A stretch of 50,307 nucleotides of DNA from Vavraia culicis subsp. floridensis. Lineage: Eukaryota; Microsporidia; Pleistophoridae. The notes under the pieces are model-generated. The model worked only from the letters and a program-made list of their open reading frames with translations. It searched no databases and had not been told where the DNA came from. Both the position numbers and the translations under genes were made by a program. Positions 19,668-28,551 of the stretch are shown in pieces. Location of the stretch: contig NW_007360646.1 in assembly GCF_000192795.1 (NCBI RefSeq), positions 1 through 50,307 of the forward strand, read 5' to 3'. Positions within the stretch are counted from its first letter, which is position 1; every line of letters starts with the position of its first letter.

Positions 19668-20696
19668 ATGTTTGTTCCTCTCATACTGCTGACCGGGCCA
19701 GTGCTCATCCGCGCACAGCCCTACAAAATAAAGAATCCCGCAACCGACATGTACATGGGGCTGGAGGGCAAGTATCCCACATGGCTGCCGCTCGAGAAGT
19801 CGAACACGTTTTCTGAAAAACCCAGCAAGACAGATGGACGAGTTATAATAGAGGTTAAAGAGCTGTCTGGCAAGGTATGGGACATCGAGGGCAGCGTAGC
19901 GAACCTCATATTCTATCCCGAGCATGGCAATCACAACCAAAGATTTTTGGTTGAACAGGCGGACGATGGCATTGTAAGGTTCTTGAACGGTGATAAGTGC
20001 ATCACATTCGTAGAAAGTGACAACAGATTTGAGAAGCTGCCCTGTCAGGAAGGATCGGAGAACCAGGAGTTTTACATGGCTGACGAGAATGGTGTGGCAA
20101 TTGGTGTTCCTCCCGCCGATGAGGAGGACGGTGCTGACCAGTCAAAATCGCTGGAGATGGCGCTTAGGGCGTACTTGAAGGCTGGTGGTGAGGCTGGAGG
20201 TTCTAGTGCATTGGCGGCGGCTACGGGAGCGTTCTGGGGAATGGGCGGTGCCATGGGAGTCATGGGAGTGAATGCAGATGATGCGTTTCTCATGGCAATC
20301 AGGAAGTATTTGCAGTCGGTGGGAGTGACCAACGCATCACAGATGAATGCATCCAAGGGATTGGCAGAAATGGCACGTGTACATCCCGTCGCCACGGAGT
20401 ACTACGCAATGCAGTCGCCCGTCAATCCAACCGCTTCTTCATCGATGAGCACAACTTCGTACTCTGGTGGTCTGTCACCTGGCATGGGAATGGTTAACAA
20501 GCACATGACTAGCGGCCCGCTATCTTTTTCCTTCAGTTCGTACGAACGCCCCCACTCGTCAACGGAAATGAACCTTTATCACAAGCCATTACTCCTGAAT
20601 CTCTACGCTATGATGGGAATGGGGCGCGGTTCTCGTCCTTCCAGGCAATCCTCTAAATCAAGCATCTTTTCATCCGGTCGCTCATGGCGGTTCTAA
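19668..20696 (+). CDS. Secreted ricin-B-lectin-like protein, paralogue 1
   Basis: The 342-aa product starts with a signal peptide (about 1-16) followed by a beta-trefoil-like half: YKIKN, then MYMGL, then VWDIEGS, then QRFLVEQADDGIVRF, then DKCITF. This repeat pattern suits the ricin-B-lectin family that microsporidia secrete, thought to bind host or spore glycans. The C-terminal half is Ala/Gly/Met-rich and helical (about 150-250) with ARVHP near 243, followed by a Ser-rich tail. The start at 19668 is chosen because it gives the same 22-residue leader as the paralogue at 22034; an in-frame ATG at 19635 would add 11 residues and bury the signal peptide. AATAAA follows about 14 bases after the stop. 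Lectin activity is inference. Confidence 0.8.
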   Translation: MFVPLILLTGPVLIRAQPYKIKNPATDMYMGLEGKYPTWLPLEKSNTFSEKPSKTDGRVIIEVKELSGKVWDIEGSVANLIFYPEHGNHNQRFLVEQADDGIVRFLNGDKCITFVESDNRFEKLPCQEGSENQEFYMADENGVAIGVPPADEEDGADQSKSLEMALRAYLKAGGEAGGSSALAAATGAFWGMGGAMGVMGVNADDAFLMAIRKYLQSVGVTNASQMNASKGLAEMARVHPVATEYYAMQSPVNPTASSSMSTTSYSGGLSPGMGMVNKHMTSGPLSFSFSSYERPHSSTEMNLYHKPLLLNLYAMMGMGRGSRPSRQSSKSSIFSSGRSWRF

Positions 20697-22033
20697 AACC
20701 GTAGCACAATAAAAGAGTTAAGTACCAGATCACTTCCTTTCTTCCATAGGTTACACCTACCGCTCACTATTACTGTATCGTAGACCTGACCTACGATTTT
20801 GATAAGTCCTGATCACCCGTTTTTGTGCATCCTTCGCGTTTTAACGTGGTTTTCACTCCATGCCAACATTTTCTACATTCGGTTCAGAACCTAGGGCTCT
20901 TCCTTGCCGTGGCACACTTCATCGCGTCTCCAAAACTATTCGTGTGCATGTTTAGCACGGTACTCGTAGCGATGGCAGCACGCCCCCAGTCTTGCTGCAC
21001 CAAAACTATTGCGGTCATCACTTGATGTATCGCTGGGCAGGATGCACCGCTGTAGCGCGCACTTACCGATTCTTCAGAATTGAAAGGCCGGGAAACAGAG
21101 CAAGCGGTATTTTCGCGCTATGCCCATCACTGCCAAAATATTACCAAACTTTGTTTGAGTGACCTCAGATGCGGGATAGTAGATAATGACGGGTATAGAA
21201 CGATCAGAACAACCGGTATCAGCGCACGGATACATCATTGTTAGGGGACAACAACCTTTGTTGCTGATAAGGGACCATGAAAACGGAAGGATACCCTGTG
21301 CACCAAAAGAACTGCAAAACGCAGTGCTCTTGCCCGTTACGTTCAGTGCTGGTGATCAAAAATGCTTTTCAGGTGCACAAACGAATCGAAGGGACAGCCC
21401 CTCGCGTTGGCAAGAACAATTTGTAAAATGCGCATCGCCTGTTGCGAATGGCACCCGCAACTTTCGTTGTCTATTTTCGGTTTGTGCACCGTTCCTTCAC
21501 CAAATTATTTCTTTGTTCTCGCACAGGGCACTACATGCAACCGTACAGCAGCACAAATTCATTGGCTTACTCCTCAACACGGGCGCATAGAAGAATTTTT
21601 GGTGAGCTACCGCTACCGTGGGAAGGATTGTTGGTGCTTTGCAATACAGATCTAAGTCATTGTGAGGCAGCGTTTCGCCATCAAATTATGACCTTCTAAA
21701 CACCAACAGCAAATAAACCACCTGTCCAGAACGTTTATCATTGTGAGTGTTCGCTACGATGTTTCTAACGTATCTACGATGCTGCACGTATTATATCGTG
21801 GAGAGGAAATGAAAATGGAAACGGAAATGGGAATGAAAATGAAAATGAACGTCAAAAACCGCTCATCAAAGATGCCCAGAGAAAGCACTTCATTCGTACT
21901 CCTACATCGGTGTACACCAAAATGACACAGATACATAAAACCATTCCAATAAATTATCATTGTTCGGTCTTTCACGGTTATCAGGCATGCGTGTCACACA
22001 ACATGCTTATAAACAAGCGGTACACGCACCTCC
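20697..22033. other. Intergenic between the ricin-B-like paralogues
   Basis: No gene is supported. A Met/Lys-type low-complexity run of GAAATG/GAAAAT units lies at about 21806-21852. A small palindrome, TCGTAGACCTGACCTACGA, occurs near 20780. Confidence 0.4.
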
Positions 22034-23098
22034 ATGGTGACGGCTCCGCTGCTTTTCCTTAACATTCTGCTCGTCGCGCTAAAGCTGTTCAAAATAAAGC
22101 ACCTGACCAGTGACCTGTACATAGGACTGGGCGGGCGGTATCCCAAATGGTCGACGCTTGCCAGGTCCAACTCATTCGTTGAGAAGCGCAGCGCTGAGAC
22201 GGGAAAGGTCACAATAATGGTGGCTGACCTGGTGAACAGAGTGTGGGACATGGATGGCGGCAAGAAGAACCTTGTATTCCTTCCTGAGCGCAAGAAAAAG
22301 AGCCAACTATTCGTGATAGAACGTTCAGAACACGGATGGATCAGAATTACGAACAGGGGGAGGTGCATCACGTACGATAAGTCGGACAGGCGATTTGAAA
22401 GAAAGGAATGTAGGGATGAGCACCTAGCACAGGTATTTCTTATGGCAGACGAGGACGGAAAGGTTATGTCGGATAGGGATATCAATGAGATGGAGATTAG
22501 GATGGAGATAGACCCTACCATTTCGTTCGGCTCGTCTGGGAATAAAACGATGAGTCGTGAGATCGATGGCAGAGCCGATTGGTCGCGTGTGCTTGAATCG
22601 CATGTGATGGCTGGCGGTGAACTTGGAGGGCCTGATGCATTGGAAGCAGCGGCAGAAACGTATTTTGGGCGAAGCGGTCTGGCAGATACGGTAGGATTGA
22701 ACGCGATGACCGATGCAGCTCGAATGGACGGCATCACAACGATGGAAATGCTAGCACGCGTTCATCCAGCAGCCAAGAGGCATTGGAAAGCCACGAACAA
22801 TGGCGTTCATCAAGCAGCCAAGAGGCACTGGAAAGCCACGAACAATGCAGCACAGCCCATCGCTGCCGGACAAATGCCCGTCAACACTCCGCCTCCTGGC
22901 ATGGGAACGAGCGGTGCATCAGCACGTAATATCGATTCGTTTGCCAGTCCGTACGCTGCTCTTACGCGCCGGCTGAGTAAGCGGTCTGATACAACTCCTG
23001 TGTCAGAAAGACTCAAGCTCTTGATGCTTTACCTGGGCACAGGACCAAATTACGGCACCAATGTGCCACCACAGCACGCCTATCCACGTCACTCATAG
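22034..23098 (+). CDS. Secreted ricin-B-lectin-like protein, paralogue 2
   Basis: A 354-aa paralogue of the gene at 19668, in tandem on the same strand. It has a hydrophobic leader, then FKIKHLTSDLYIGLGGRYP, VWDMDGG, QLFVIERSEHGWIRI and GRCITY, in the same order and spacing. The helical C-terminal half is also shared (GGELGGPDALEAAAETYFG, then ARVHP), so the two genes duplicated as whole units. A 16-residue segment with AAKRHWKATNN is duplicated in tandem here (about residues 244-273) and is absent from paralogue 1. More basic residues surround the lectin core than in the sister. The upstream bases are CACCTCC. Secretion is likely; ligand unknown. Confidence 0.8.
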   Translation: MVTAPLLFLNILLVALKLFKIKHLTSDLYIGLGGRYPKWSTLARSNSFVEKRSAETGKVTIMVADLVNRVWDMDGGKKNLVFLPERKKKSQLFVIERSEHGWIRITNRGRCITYDKSDRRFERKECRDEHLAQVFLMADEDGKVMSDRDINEMEIRMEIDPTISFGSSGNKTMSREIDGRADWSRVLESHVMAGGELGGPDALEAAAETYFGRSGLADTVGLNAMTDAARMDGITTMEMLARVHPAAKRHWKATNNGVHQAAKRHWKATNNAAQPIAAGQMPVNTPPPGMGTSGASARNIDSFASPYAALTRRLSKRSDTTPVSERLKLLMLYLGTGPNYGTNVPPQHAYPRHS

Positions 23099-23732
23099 CA
23101 TGCCTAAAGCAAGTTCACTAGTCCATGATGCGTATCGTGCCAATCCTCCCAGTCATTTATCGCAAACGTTAAAGCACGGTAGCGCGTAAAAATGAGCAGC
23201 AGGCAATGACCGTATTCGATGGTAAAACGGTGCACAATGTGGTACATCCAGCACTGGCAGGTGTTAATAAATGGCAGTTTTATTCATCACTTTCATTCCA
23301 GCAGGCACCGATATGAGCAATACGCCCTGCCACCGTATTTGTTACGGTTAAATATGCTTAATTCTTCTTTTCTGCAGGGATACGCCAAAACCACCCCATG
23401 CTAGATCAAACGCCCTCCTTGAACAGCATTCTGCAATTTATTTTTAGCTCTGGTACGAAAGAACCTTCTCTAACCTCCTTTCATAAAAATGTTGATATTG
23501 CCGTACCGATCTATCGCTGACACGGGCAAAACTCTTCAAAGCATCACCGGTCAGATTTTTATTTGATCACACGTGTACCTGCCTGGTACCACAGAGCACC
23601 CTCCCAACTCCTTCATGAGCATGTTTTCACCACGCAAAGAGATGTTTTATCCGGTACTGAAGAAGAGTAGGCAATTCTACGGTTTACTGCCGCGCTATAT
23701 TTTTGCTGTTCGTGACCCCTTGCTGCAGTCCC
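23099..23732. other. Intergenic, nothing recognised
   Basis: Only short overlapping ORFs without motifs. Confidence 0.4.
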
Positions 23733-23918
23733 ATGCTCAACACAAAGATACAGCGAAAAATCAAACGACTAGAAAACACGATAAGATGCACGAACACCAT
23801 TTTACTGGAGATAAACGGCAACCTGCGCACCGTTATACGGGAGAATGAAAAGATTATCGTGCTGGCGAACGTGTATAGGAGATGGAAGGAAAAGGTGAGC
23901 GCGATAAATAAGAAATAG
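23733..23918 (+). CDS. DAD2: Dad2-like DASH complex subunit
   Basis: The 61-residue product is one amphipathic, coiled-coil-like protein: KIQRKIKRLENTI, then LLEINGNLRTVIRENEKI, then VLANVYRRWKEKVSAI. The terminal pattern LANxxxxWxxxxxAI is typical of Dad2, a subunit of the fungal DASH/Dam1 ring that couples kinetochores to microtubule ends. The ATG is preceded directly by TCCC, which supports this start over the longer in-frame reading from 23703. Being so short it is easily missed. The Dad2 call rests on length and the C-terminal pattern; another small coiled-coil kinetochore subunit is possible. Confidence 0.62.
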   Translation: MLNTKIQRKIKRLENTIRCTNTILLEINGNLRTVIRENEKIIVLANVYRRWKEKVSAINKK

Positions 23919-24327
23919 CGGGGATGCCGGTATGTAATACGTTCATTGTGCTTTGTTGGTGTGTAGTACGTTGTTGAGGATGGCTCTCAGTAAAGGAGCG
24001 TTTAGTTACGTTTTGGCTGTTTTATACGGCACAGCGGTGTTTTCAAGCGATAGAATGCTTTTTTGTGATTTTGAGGTGAACAGAACCCTTGGCGAGGTGA
24101 TCGTACCAGGCGGGAGGGCTCGTGAAGAGAGACAAAAACATGGACGTGGCAGGCCCTTCCTTACGTGCAGCAAAAGTACAGGCAAGGGCTCGTGAAGAGA
24201 GACAAAAACATGGACGTGGCAGGCTCTTCCTTACGTGCAAGGCAAGGGCTGAACAAATCAAAATGCTAAAAAAACGATATAAAACGTAAATTTATCTATG
24301 AGTGCTGCTTAACTTAGAGCACACGTC
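23919..24327. other. Spacer with duplicated 55-bp segment
   Basis: A short ORF from the ATG at 23980 has a hydrophobic start but runs straight into the duplication and has no motif. Confidence 0.4.
24115..24239. repeat. Direct repeat, 2 x 55 bp, 70-bp period
   Basis: Copies 24115-24169 and 24185-24239 share AGGGCTCGTGAAGAGAGAC and differ by one base. A further fragment, GGCAAGGGCT, follows at 24241. Confidence 0.9.
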
Positions 24328-25245
24328 CTAGCTGGGCAGACGAGCCTTGCTCAGAATATCCTTGGGCAGGATGTCCTCCTTGTACTGCATGAGCTCCTTG
24401 TACGTGTTCTTGATCGTTACATCCGTGACATTCGTCACGTACTGTATGTCCTTCTGCACACCCTTCAGATTCGGGAAGATGTACGTGATCAGGTAGATGA
24501 CGGCCGCGGCAACCGAGTCAGGGCTCTTGCCCGCCATGCACCCCTTCTCAATCACGTTCTTGGAGATTTGCACTGCGATCTTCTGCACATCGATGCCGAG
24601 ATTGAGGTCACTGCAGAAGCGCGCAACGATGTCATCGGTCGTTACGCACTGCAGCTTCTCGATGTGCGGGAAGATGAGCTTGAACGACCGTCCAATCTCC
24701 TTCTTAGGCACTGCGGTGAGCACGCTCACCTCCTTGAAGGTACGCGGCGACTGTTCCTGCCTGCATGCAATGTAAATGCACGCGGCCACCACGCCCTCCA
24801 AGTTCTTGCCCTTCAGAATTTTCTTCTCGTCCACCCGCTTGAAGATAAGCTTGGCCCGGTCGCTTATCGTCTTGCTGATGTTTGACCGATCGCAGTACGC
24901 CGATATGAGATTGAAGCCGTTGATGAGCTGCCGCTCAGGCCCACGCATCGTGCTCTTCATCTGCGTTCTGTTGAGCGTGTAGCTGTGCAGATTGCCGATG
25001 TTGGCGATCATCGTGTCGAGCGGCTCGCTCTCCAGCAGGGGATTGTTCGGGCAGCCCACGCGTGACGGGTCGTTCGCGCTGTCATCGAACGTGCGCCACT
25101 CCGTTTTCTCGTCGATCAGAGTGTTTTCTATAATACAGCCGCAGTTTGTGCACAGCACAGCGCCCGTCTTCGTGTCATCTGTGATGTACTGGTCGGACTG
25201 GCAGTCACGACAGAACGGAAGGTTCTTTTTCAATCGGTGCGACAT
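24328..25245 (-). CDS. SUA7: Transcription initiation factor IIB (TFIIB)
   Basis: TFIIB bridges TBP on the promoter and RNA polymerase II. The 305-aa protein has the N-terminal zinc ribbon (C12, C15, C32, C35), then the B-finger/linker with EWRTFDDSANDPSRVG, then two cyclin-like repeats (about 105-195 and 205-295). LEGVVAACIYIACRQEQSPRTFKEV is typical of repeat 1, and KSPDSVAAAVIYL of repeat 2. Length is close to fungal TFIIB. The stop is TAG. CCCCC lies about 20 bases before the ATG. It reads convergently towards the Dad2-like gene, about 400 bases away. Confidence 0.96.
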   Translation of the reverse strand: MSHRLKKNLPFCRDCQSDQYITDDTKTGAVLCTNCGCIIENTLIDEKTEWRTFDDSANDPSRVGCPNNPLLESEPLDTMIANIGNLHSYTLNRTQMKSTMRGPERQLINGFNLISAYCDRSNISKTISDRAKLIFKRVDEKKILKGKNLEGVVAACIYIACRQEQSPRTFKEVSVLTAVPKKEIGRSFKLIFPHIEKLQCVTTDDIVARFCSDLNLGIDVQKIAVQISKNVIEKGCMAGKSPDSVAAAVIYLITYIFPNLKGVQKDIQYVTNVTDVTIKNTYKELMQYKEDILPKDILSKARLPS

Positions 25246-25825
25246 TTTCGTTTTGTTTGGTGGGGGTGATCAAAAATGAATGGTTTTATGGTTGGTGACC
25301 GGATGAAACGCGTTTATCCTGGGTGATGGATTTTATTGGAAGGGGTGCGCGATGTGTTTTATGTGTGGGGCTGTGCCTGTAGTTTTATGAACTTGGTGGA
25401 TGGCACGCGTTTTATGTGTGGGGCTGTGCCTGTAGTTTTATGAACTTGGTGGATGGCACGCCGCGGTTTACTACGGGTGCTTTACACCGCACTCCTTGAT
25501 TGGGCGTGGCCCACCGTTCAACCCGCACGGTTCGTCGCGCTGCGTGTTCACCTGAACGACTCGCCAGTCGTGCACAGAATGGCCCTTGCCCGTTTCTTTA
25601 CACGCTTCGTGACACGTCAGCACTGATGCACCAGTAGCAATGAAACTTTGTTTCACCGCTCAATGGAACGCTTGTGCATACCTCTCAGCTTCTATCAGGT
25701 ACAACCGGGCCTTTCGCCCTGCGGCTAGTCGCGCGTTTCGTCTCAAGGGGCGACAAAAACTGCCGTACCAAATTTCAGGACCGCTCACGACCCCATAAAA
25801 TTTTTTAATTGGCACAGCCCCTGCA
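25246..25825. other. Divergent spacer between TFIIB and RPL19
   Basis: Contains the 53-bp duplication at 25356-25461 and the promoter regions of both flanking genes. A - strand ORF crossing 25660-26256 is the shadow of RPL19. Confidence 0.5.
25356..25461. repeat. Tandem duplication, 2 x 53 bp
   Basis: Units 25356-25408 and 25409-25461 begin GTTTTATGTGTGGGGCTGTG and appear identical. Confidence 0.92.
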
Positions 25826-26323
25826 ATGGCAAAAGGACCCTCAATAAAAAGAATGGCAGCAAATATTCTATCGTGTGGCAGGAACAAGGTGTGGCTCGAT
25901 CCTAACGAGACATCCAAGTTGAAGGCGGCGGCATCGCGTCCAGACGTGCGCAAGCTGATCGAGGACGGTTTTATCGTGAAGAAAAGGCCGGTGGTGCACT
26001 CCCGGTACCACGCAAATTTGCTGCGTGAGCAGAAGGCCAAGGGACGGCATTGCGGTCCTGGTAAGGTGAAGGGCAGCAAAAACGCGAGGATGCCCTTCAA
26101 AGAGCGGTGGATGAAGCGTGTGCGATCGTTGCGTGCGGAGCTTAAATCGATGCGTGCCAACGGAACGATCAGTGTGAGCGAGTACAGGGTGATGTACGGA
26201 CAGGTGAAGGGCAACATGTTTAGGAGCGTGAAGGTTATGATGGAGAGCGTGAGCAAGAAGAGGGAGGACGAGAAGAGAAGAACGGAGCTTGCCGAGCAGG
26301 CAGAGGCACTGTCGATGAAATAA
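25826..26323 (+). CDS. RPL19: 60S ribosomal protein L19 (eL19)
   Basis: A 165-aa eL19, which forms an inter-subunit bridge by its long C-terminal helix. Conserved parts are CGRNKVWLDPNE (17-28), the RKLIEDGFIVKK segment, VVHSR, then KGRHCGPGKVKGSKNARMP and the long basic helix with VKGNMFRSVK. The start at 25826 keeps the conserved leader before CGRNKVW; the internal ATG at 25853 would remove it. CACAGCCCCTGCA precedes the ATG. The TAA stop is inside AATAAA (26319-26324), as in RPS18. Confidence 0.96.
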   Translation: MAKGPSIKRMAANILSCGRNKVWLDPNETSKLKAAASRPDVRKLIEDGFIVKKRPVVHSRYHANLLREQKAKGRHCGPGKVKGSKNARMPFKERWMKRVRSLRAELKSMRANGTISVSEYRVMYGQVKGNMFRSVKVMMESVSKKREDEKRRTELAEQAEALSMK

Positions 26324-27297
26324 AGCGCGTTTTATTGCATGTCTACGTGCTGATGAGCACGTTTGCACGATTTATCGTGGTGTAGCCCGCTTTGCGGTTG
26401 GTGGGCGCACTGTGACAGCGGGTGCTAAGGCACGCTTTACTTCCAGGCTGCTCCATCGCTGTAAACCGTTTGTGAGGTGCACCCACCGTTTCAATTTTGG
26501 TCTTTCGCCTGCAATTTGATTAAACAAGCCGTATTTAACGTATTTTACCGGTAAAGGAACGTTTTGTGGAGGAAAGCGGTCATCGTTTGGGTCGTGAACT
26601 ACGGGTGAAAACGCCTTCGGCACCAAACCAAAATATGCGCTGCGCAACACCCCCTTCATGCCAACTGCTGGAAGCATCGTCTTTCCAGGATTGTAGCGCA
26701 TGCATCAGATTGATAATTCCTGCTGGGATGGATGTGCTGCTCAAATAGGCATGAGAGGGCGGCAATTTTATTAATTTGACTGTGAGGTTTTGTGCCGTGG
26801 CAGAGGGAACAGGTAATTGCTCAGTGGTCACTGCACAGCTACGATAATTGGTGGTTATGCCGCGATCTGCACAATTCTCGTATTTTGCGTTGCACCAAGC
26901 GCGGCAGGTTGTTCACGTCAACCCCCGTTTGTACGCTTTAGGGCATCGCTAATTAAAGCATATTTACCGTCATGGCGGTGCAGCGGCGAAACGGGCAAAT
27001 GCGGTGATCAGCACTGTTCTATGTTCATCACCGCCTTGTACCTGCCACGCAAACGTGGACGAAGAAGAACTGTGCTTTGCTTGTGATGTACATCGGTGCA
27101 TTAAATCGAGTTCTTGCACGCGATACCGCTATCTCATACAACCCATGCTTTCGTTGCCGGTCATTAATCGTGGTCTAAAAATAGCAAAACTGGTGCACAC
27201 CCGGATTACACCACGAATGCTGTGCACCTCTAAATTTCTCTTTTTACCTGCGCCTACGCCGTCCGTTCATATAACCACCAATCAACCACACCCCCAA
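26324..27297. other. Intergenic, nothing firm
   Basis: A - strand open frame at 26372-26701 (109 codons) is Pro/Lys/Arg-rich with no motif I know; it could be relic or noise. Confidence 0.4.
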
Positions 27298-27669
27298 ATG
27301 AACCACTTTCTTTTCACCCACCTAACCACTCTGATCCGCACACTGCCAAACCAACACATCCCCACCCTACTCTCCCTGCTCCGTTCTCAGAGACTCACTT
27401 CCGCCCAGAAATCGGCGCTAAACGCCTCAATTCTCAAACAATGCGTGCATCTACGACTTGCACGAAAGAAAAGGGTGAAGGATGCGCTGCTCATACTTAA
27501 TACGAACAAAGACGTGTTTTTGAAGGTTTGTGTGCTTGTTAAGATCTATTTTATGGTTAGGGATAGGCGGTTCTTGGTGTGTGCGGGGGTGCTGGGCAGG
27601 AAGTATGGGATGCGGAGAGTTGTGAGGATTATAAAGAAAATATGGATTAATGAAAGGAACGGGAATTGA
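27298..27669 (+). CDS. Small basic helical protein, unknown
   Basis: The 123-aa product is helical and Leu/Arg/Lys-rich, with segments LTTLIRTLPNQHIPTLLSLL, then LRLARKKRVKDALLIL, then KVCVLVKIYFMVRDRRFLV and a basic C-terminus. The start is supported by ACCACACCCCCAA immediately before the ATG; the open frame extends further upstream but has poor composition there. The final codons (Arg-Asn-Gly-Asn) and the TGA are part of the first unit of the minisatellite that follows. I do not recognise the family. The C-terminal helices with many Arg residues suggest an RNA- or complex-binding role, which is only a guess. Confidence 0.6.
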   Translation: MNHFLFTHLTTLIRTLPNQHIPTLLSLLRSQRLTSAQKSALNASILKQCVHLRLARKKRVKDALLILNTNKDVFLKVCVLVKIYFMVRDRRFLVCAGVLGRKYGMRRVVRIIKKIWINERNGN

Positions 27670-27991
27670 ATGGGAGTGAGAAGAGGATTTGAACGGGAAT
27701 GGAGATGGAGATGAATGGGAATGGAGATGGAGATGAATAGAAATGGAGATGAAAATGAACGGGAATGGAGATGGAGATGAATGGGAGTGAGAAGAGGATT
27801 TGAACGGGAATGGAGATGGAGATGAATGGGAATAGAGATGGAGATGAATGGGAATAGAGATGGAGATGAATAGAAATGGAGATGAATAGAAATGGAGATG
27901 AAGATGAATGGGAATGGAGATGAATAGAAATGGAGATGAAGATGAACGGGAATGGAGATGAAAATGAACGGGAATGGAGATGGAGATGAAT
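27656..27991. repeat. Hexamer-based minisatellite after the 123-aa gene
   Basis: Interspersed GGAGAT, GAATGG, GAAATG and GAACGG hexamers fill about 335 bases. A longer unit, GGGAGTGAGAAGAGGATTTG, occurs near 27670 and near 27783. The array includes the last codons of the upstream gene. It creates long open frames on the - strand that are not genes. Confidence 0.88.
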
Positions 27992-28551
27992 GAATGGTCC
28001 ATAAAACGATCGTCTTTAAACGTACTGATAAGATTGAATCAACGGATGAGTGATGTGCGTGGGTTGAGCAGCAGAAACGATGAGTTGTAAAGCAGTGGAT
28101 CAAAGATGCAGTCATAGCAGTGCACACCGTGTGAGAAGAAAGAAATTAAAAAGTACGGCTGTGCACTTTGAAACGTGAACAAACGCAGCGGGTGGCCGTG
28201 ACCCGGTCGAAGAGCACGCTCAGATGCACCCTTCGCAGTGCATGGTGATAGAAAACGAATTGAGCGCATGAACAGCACTGAGGTGTGCGTGGAGTGGCCA
28301 TCACCGATCATGGATCTTAATAAAGAATTTATTTTAGGAGAGTGTTCTAAGTTTTAGCACGGGGATGAAAGTCTTGGAGAGAGAACGTGAGCTGTGCCGG
28401 CATCGATTGGCCGTTGTGATCGCTAAAATGTTTTACACGCTGGGAGTGCTATCCGTTCTACACCGGTACGGCCATCCCAACGCGTTCAATTACCGTGTTC
28501 TGGCCCTCGCTCCACCCGCACCATTCCCGCCAGTGCAGGTGCCAACACGCC
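27992..28551. other. Intergenic, nothing recognised
   Basis: Short ORFs only, without motifs. The - strand ORFs entering from the minisatellite are artefacts of its hexamer period. Confidence 0.4.

Noticed and set aside
27451..28127. Long - strand ORFs with Ser/His/Phe/Pro repeats
   Set aside because: They arise from the hexamer array, whose period of six keeps frames open; they also overlap the real + strand gene.
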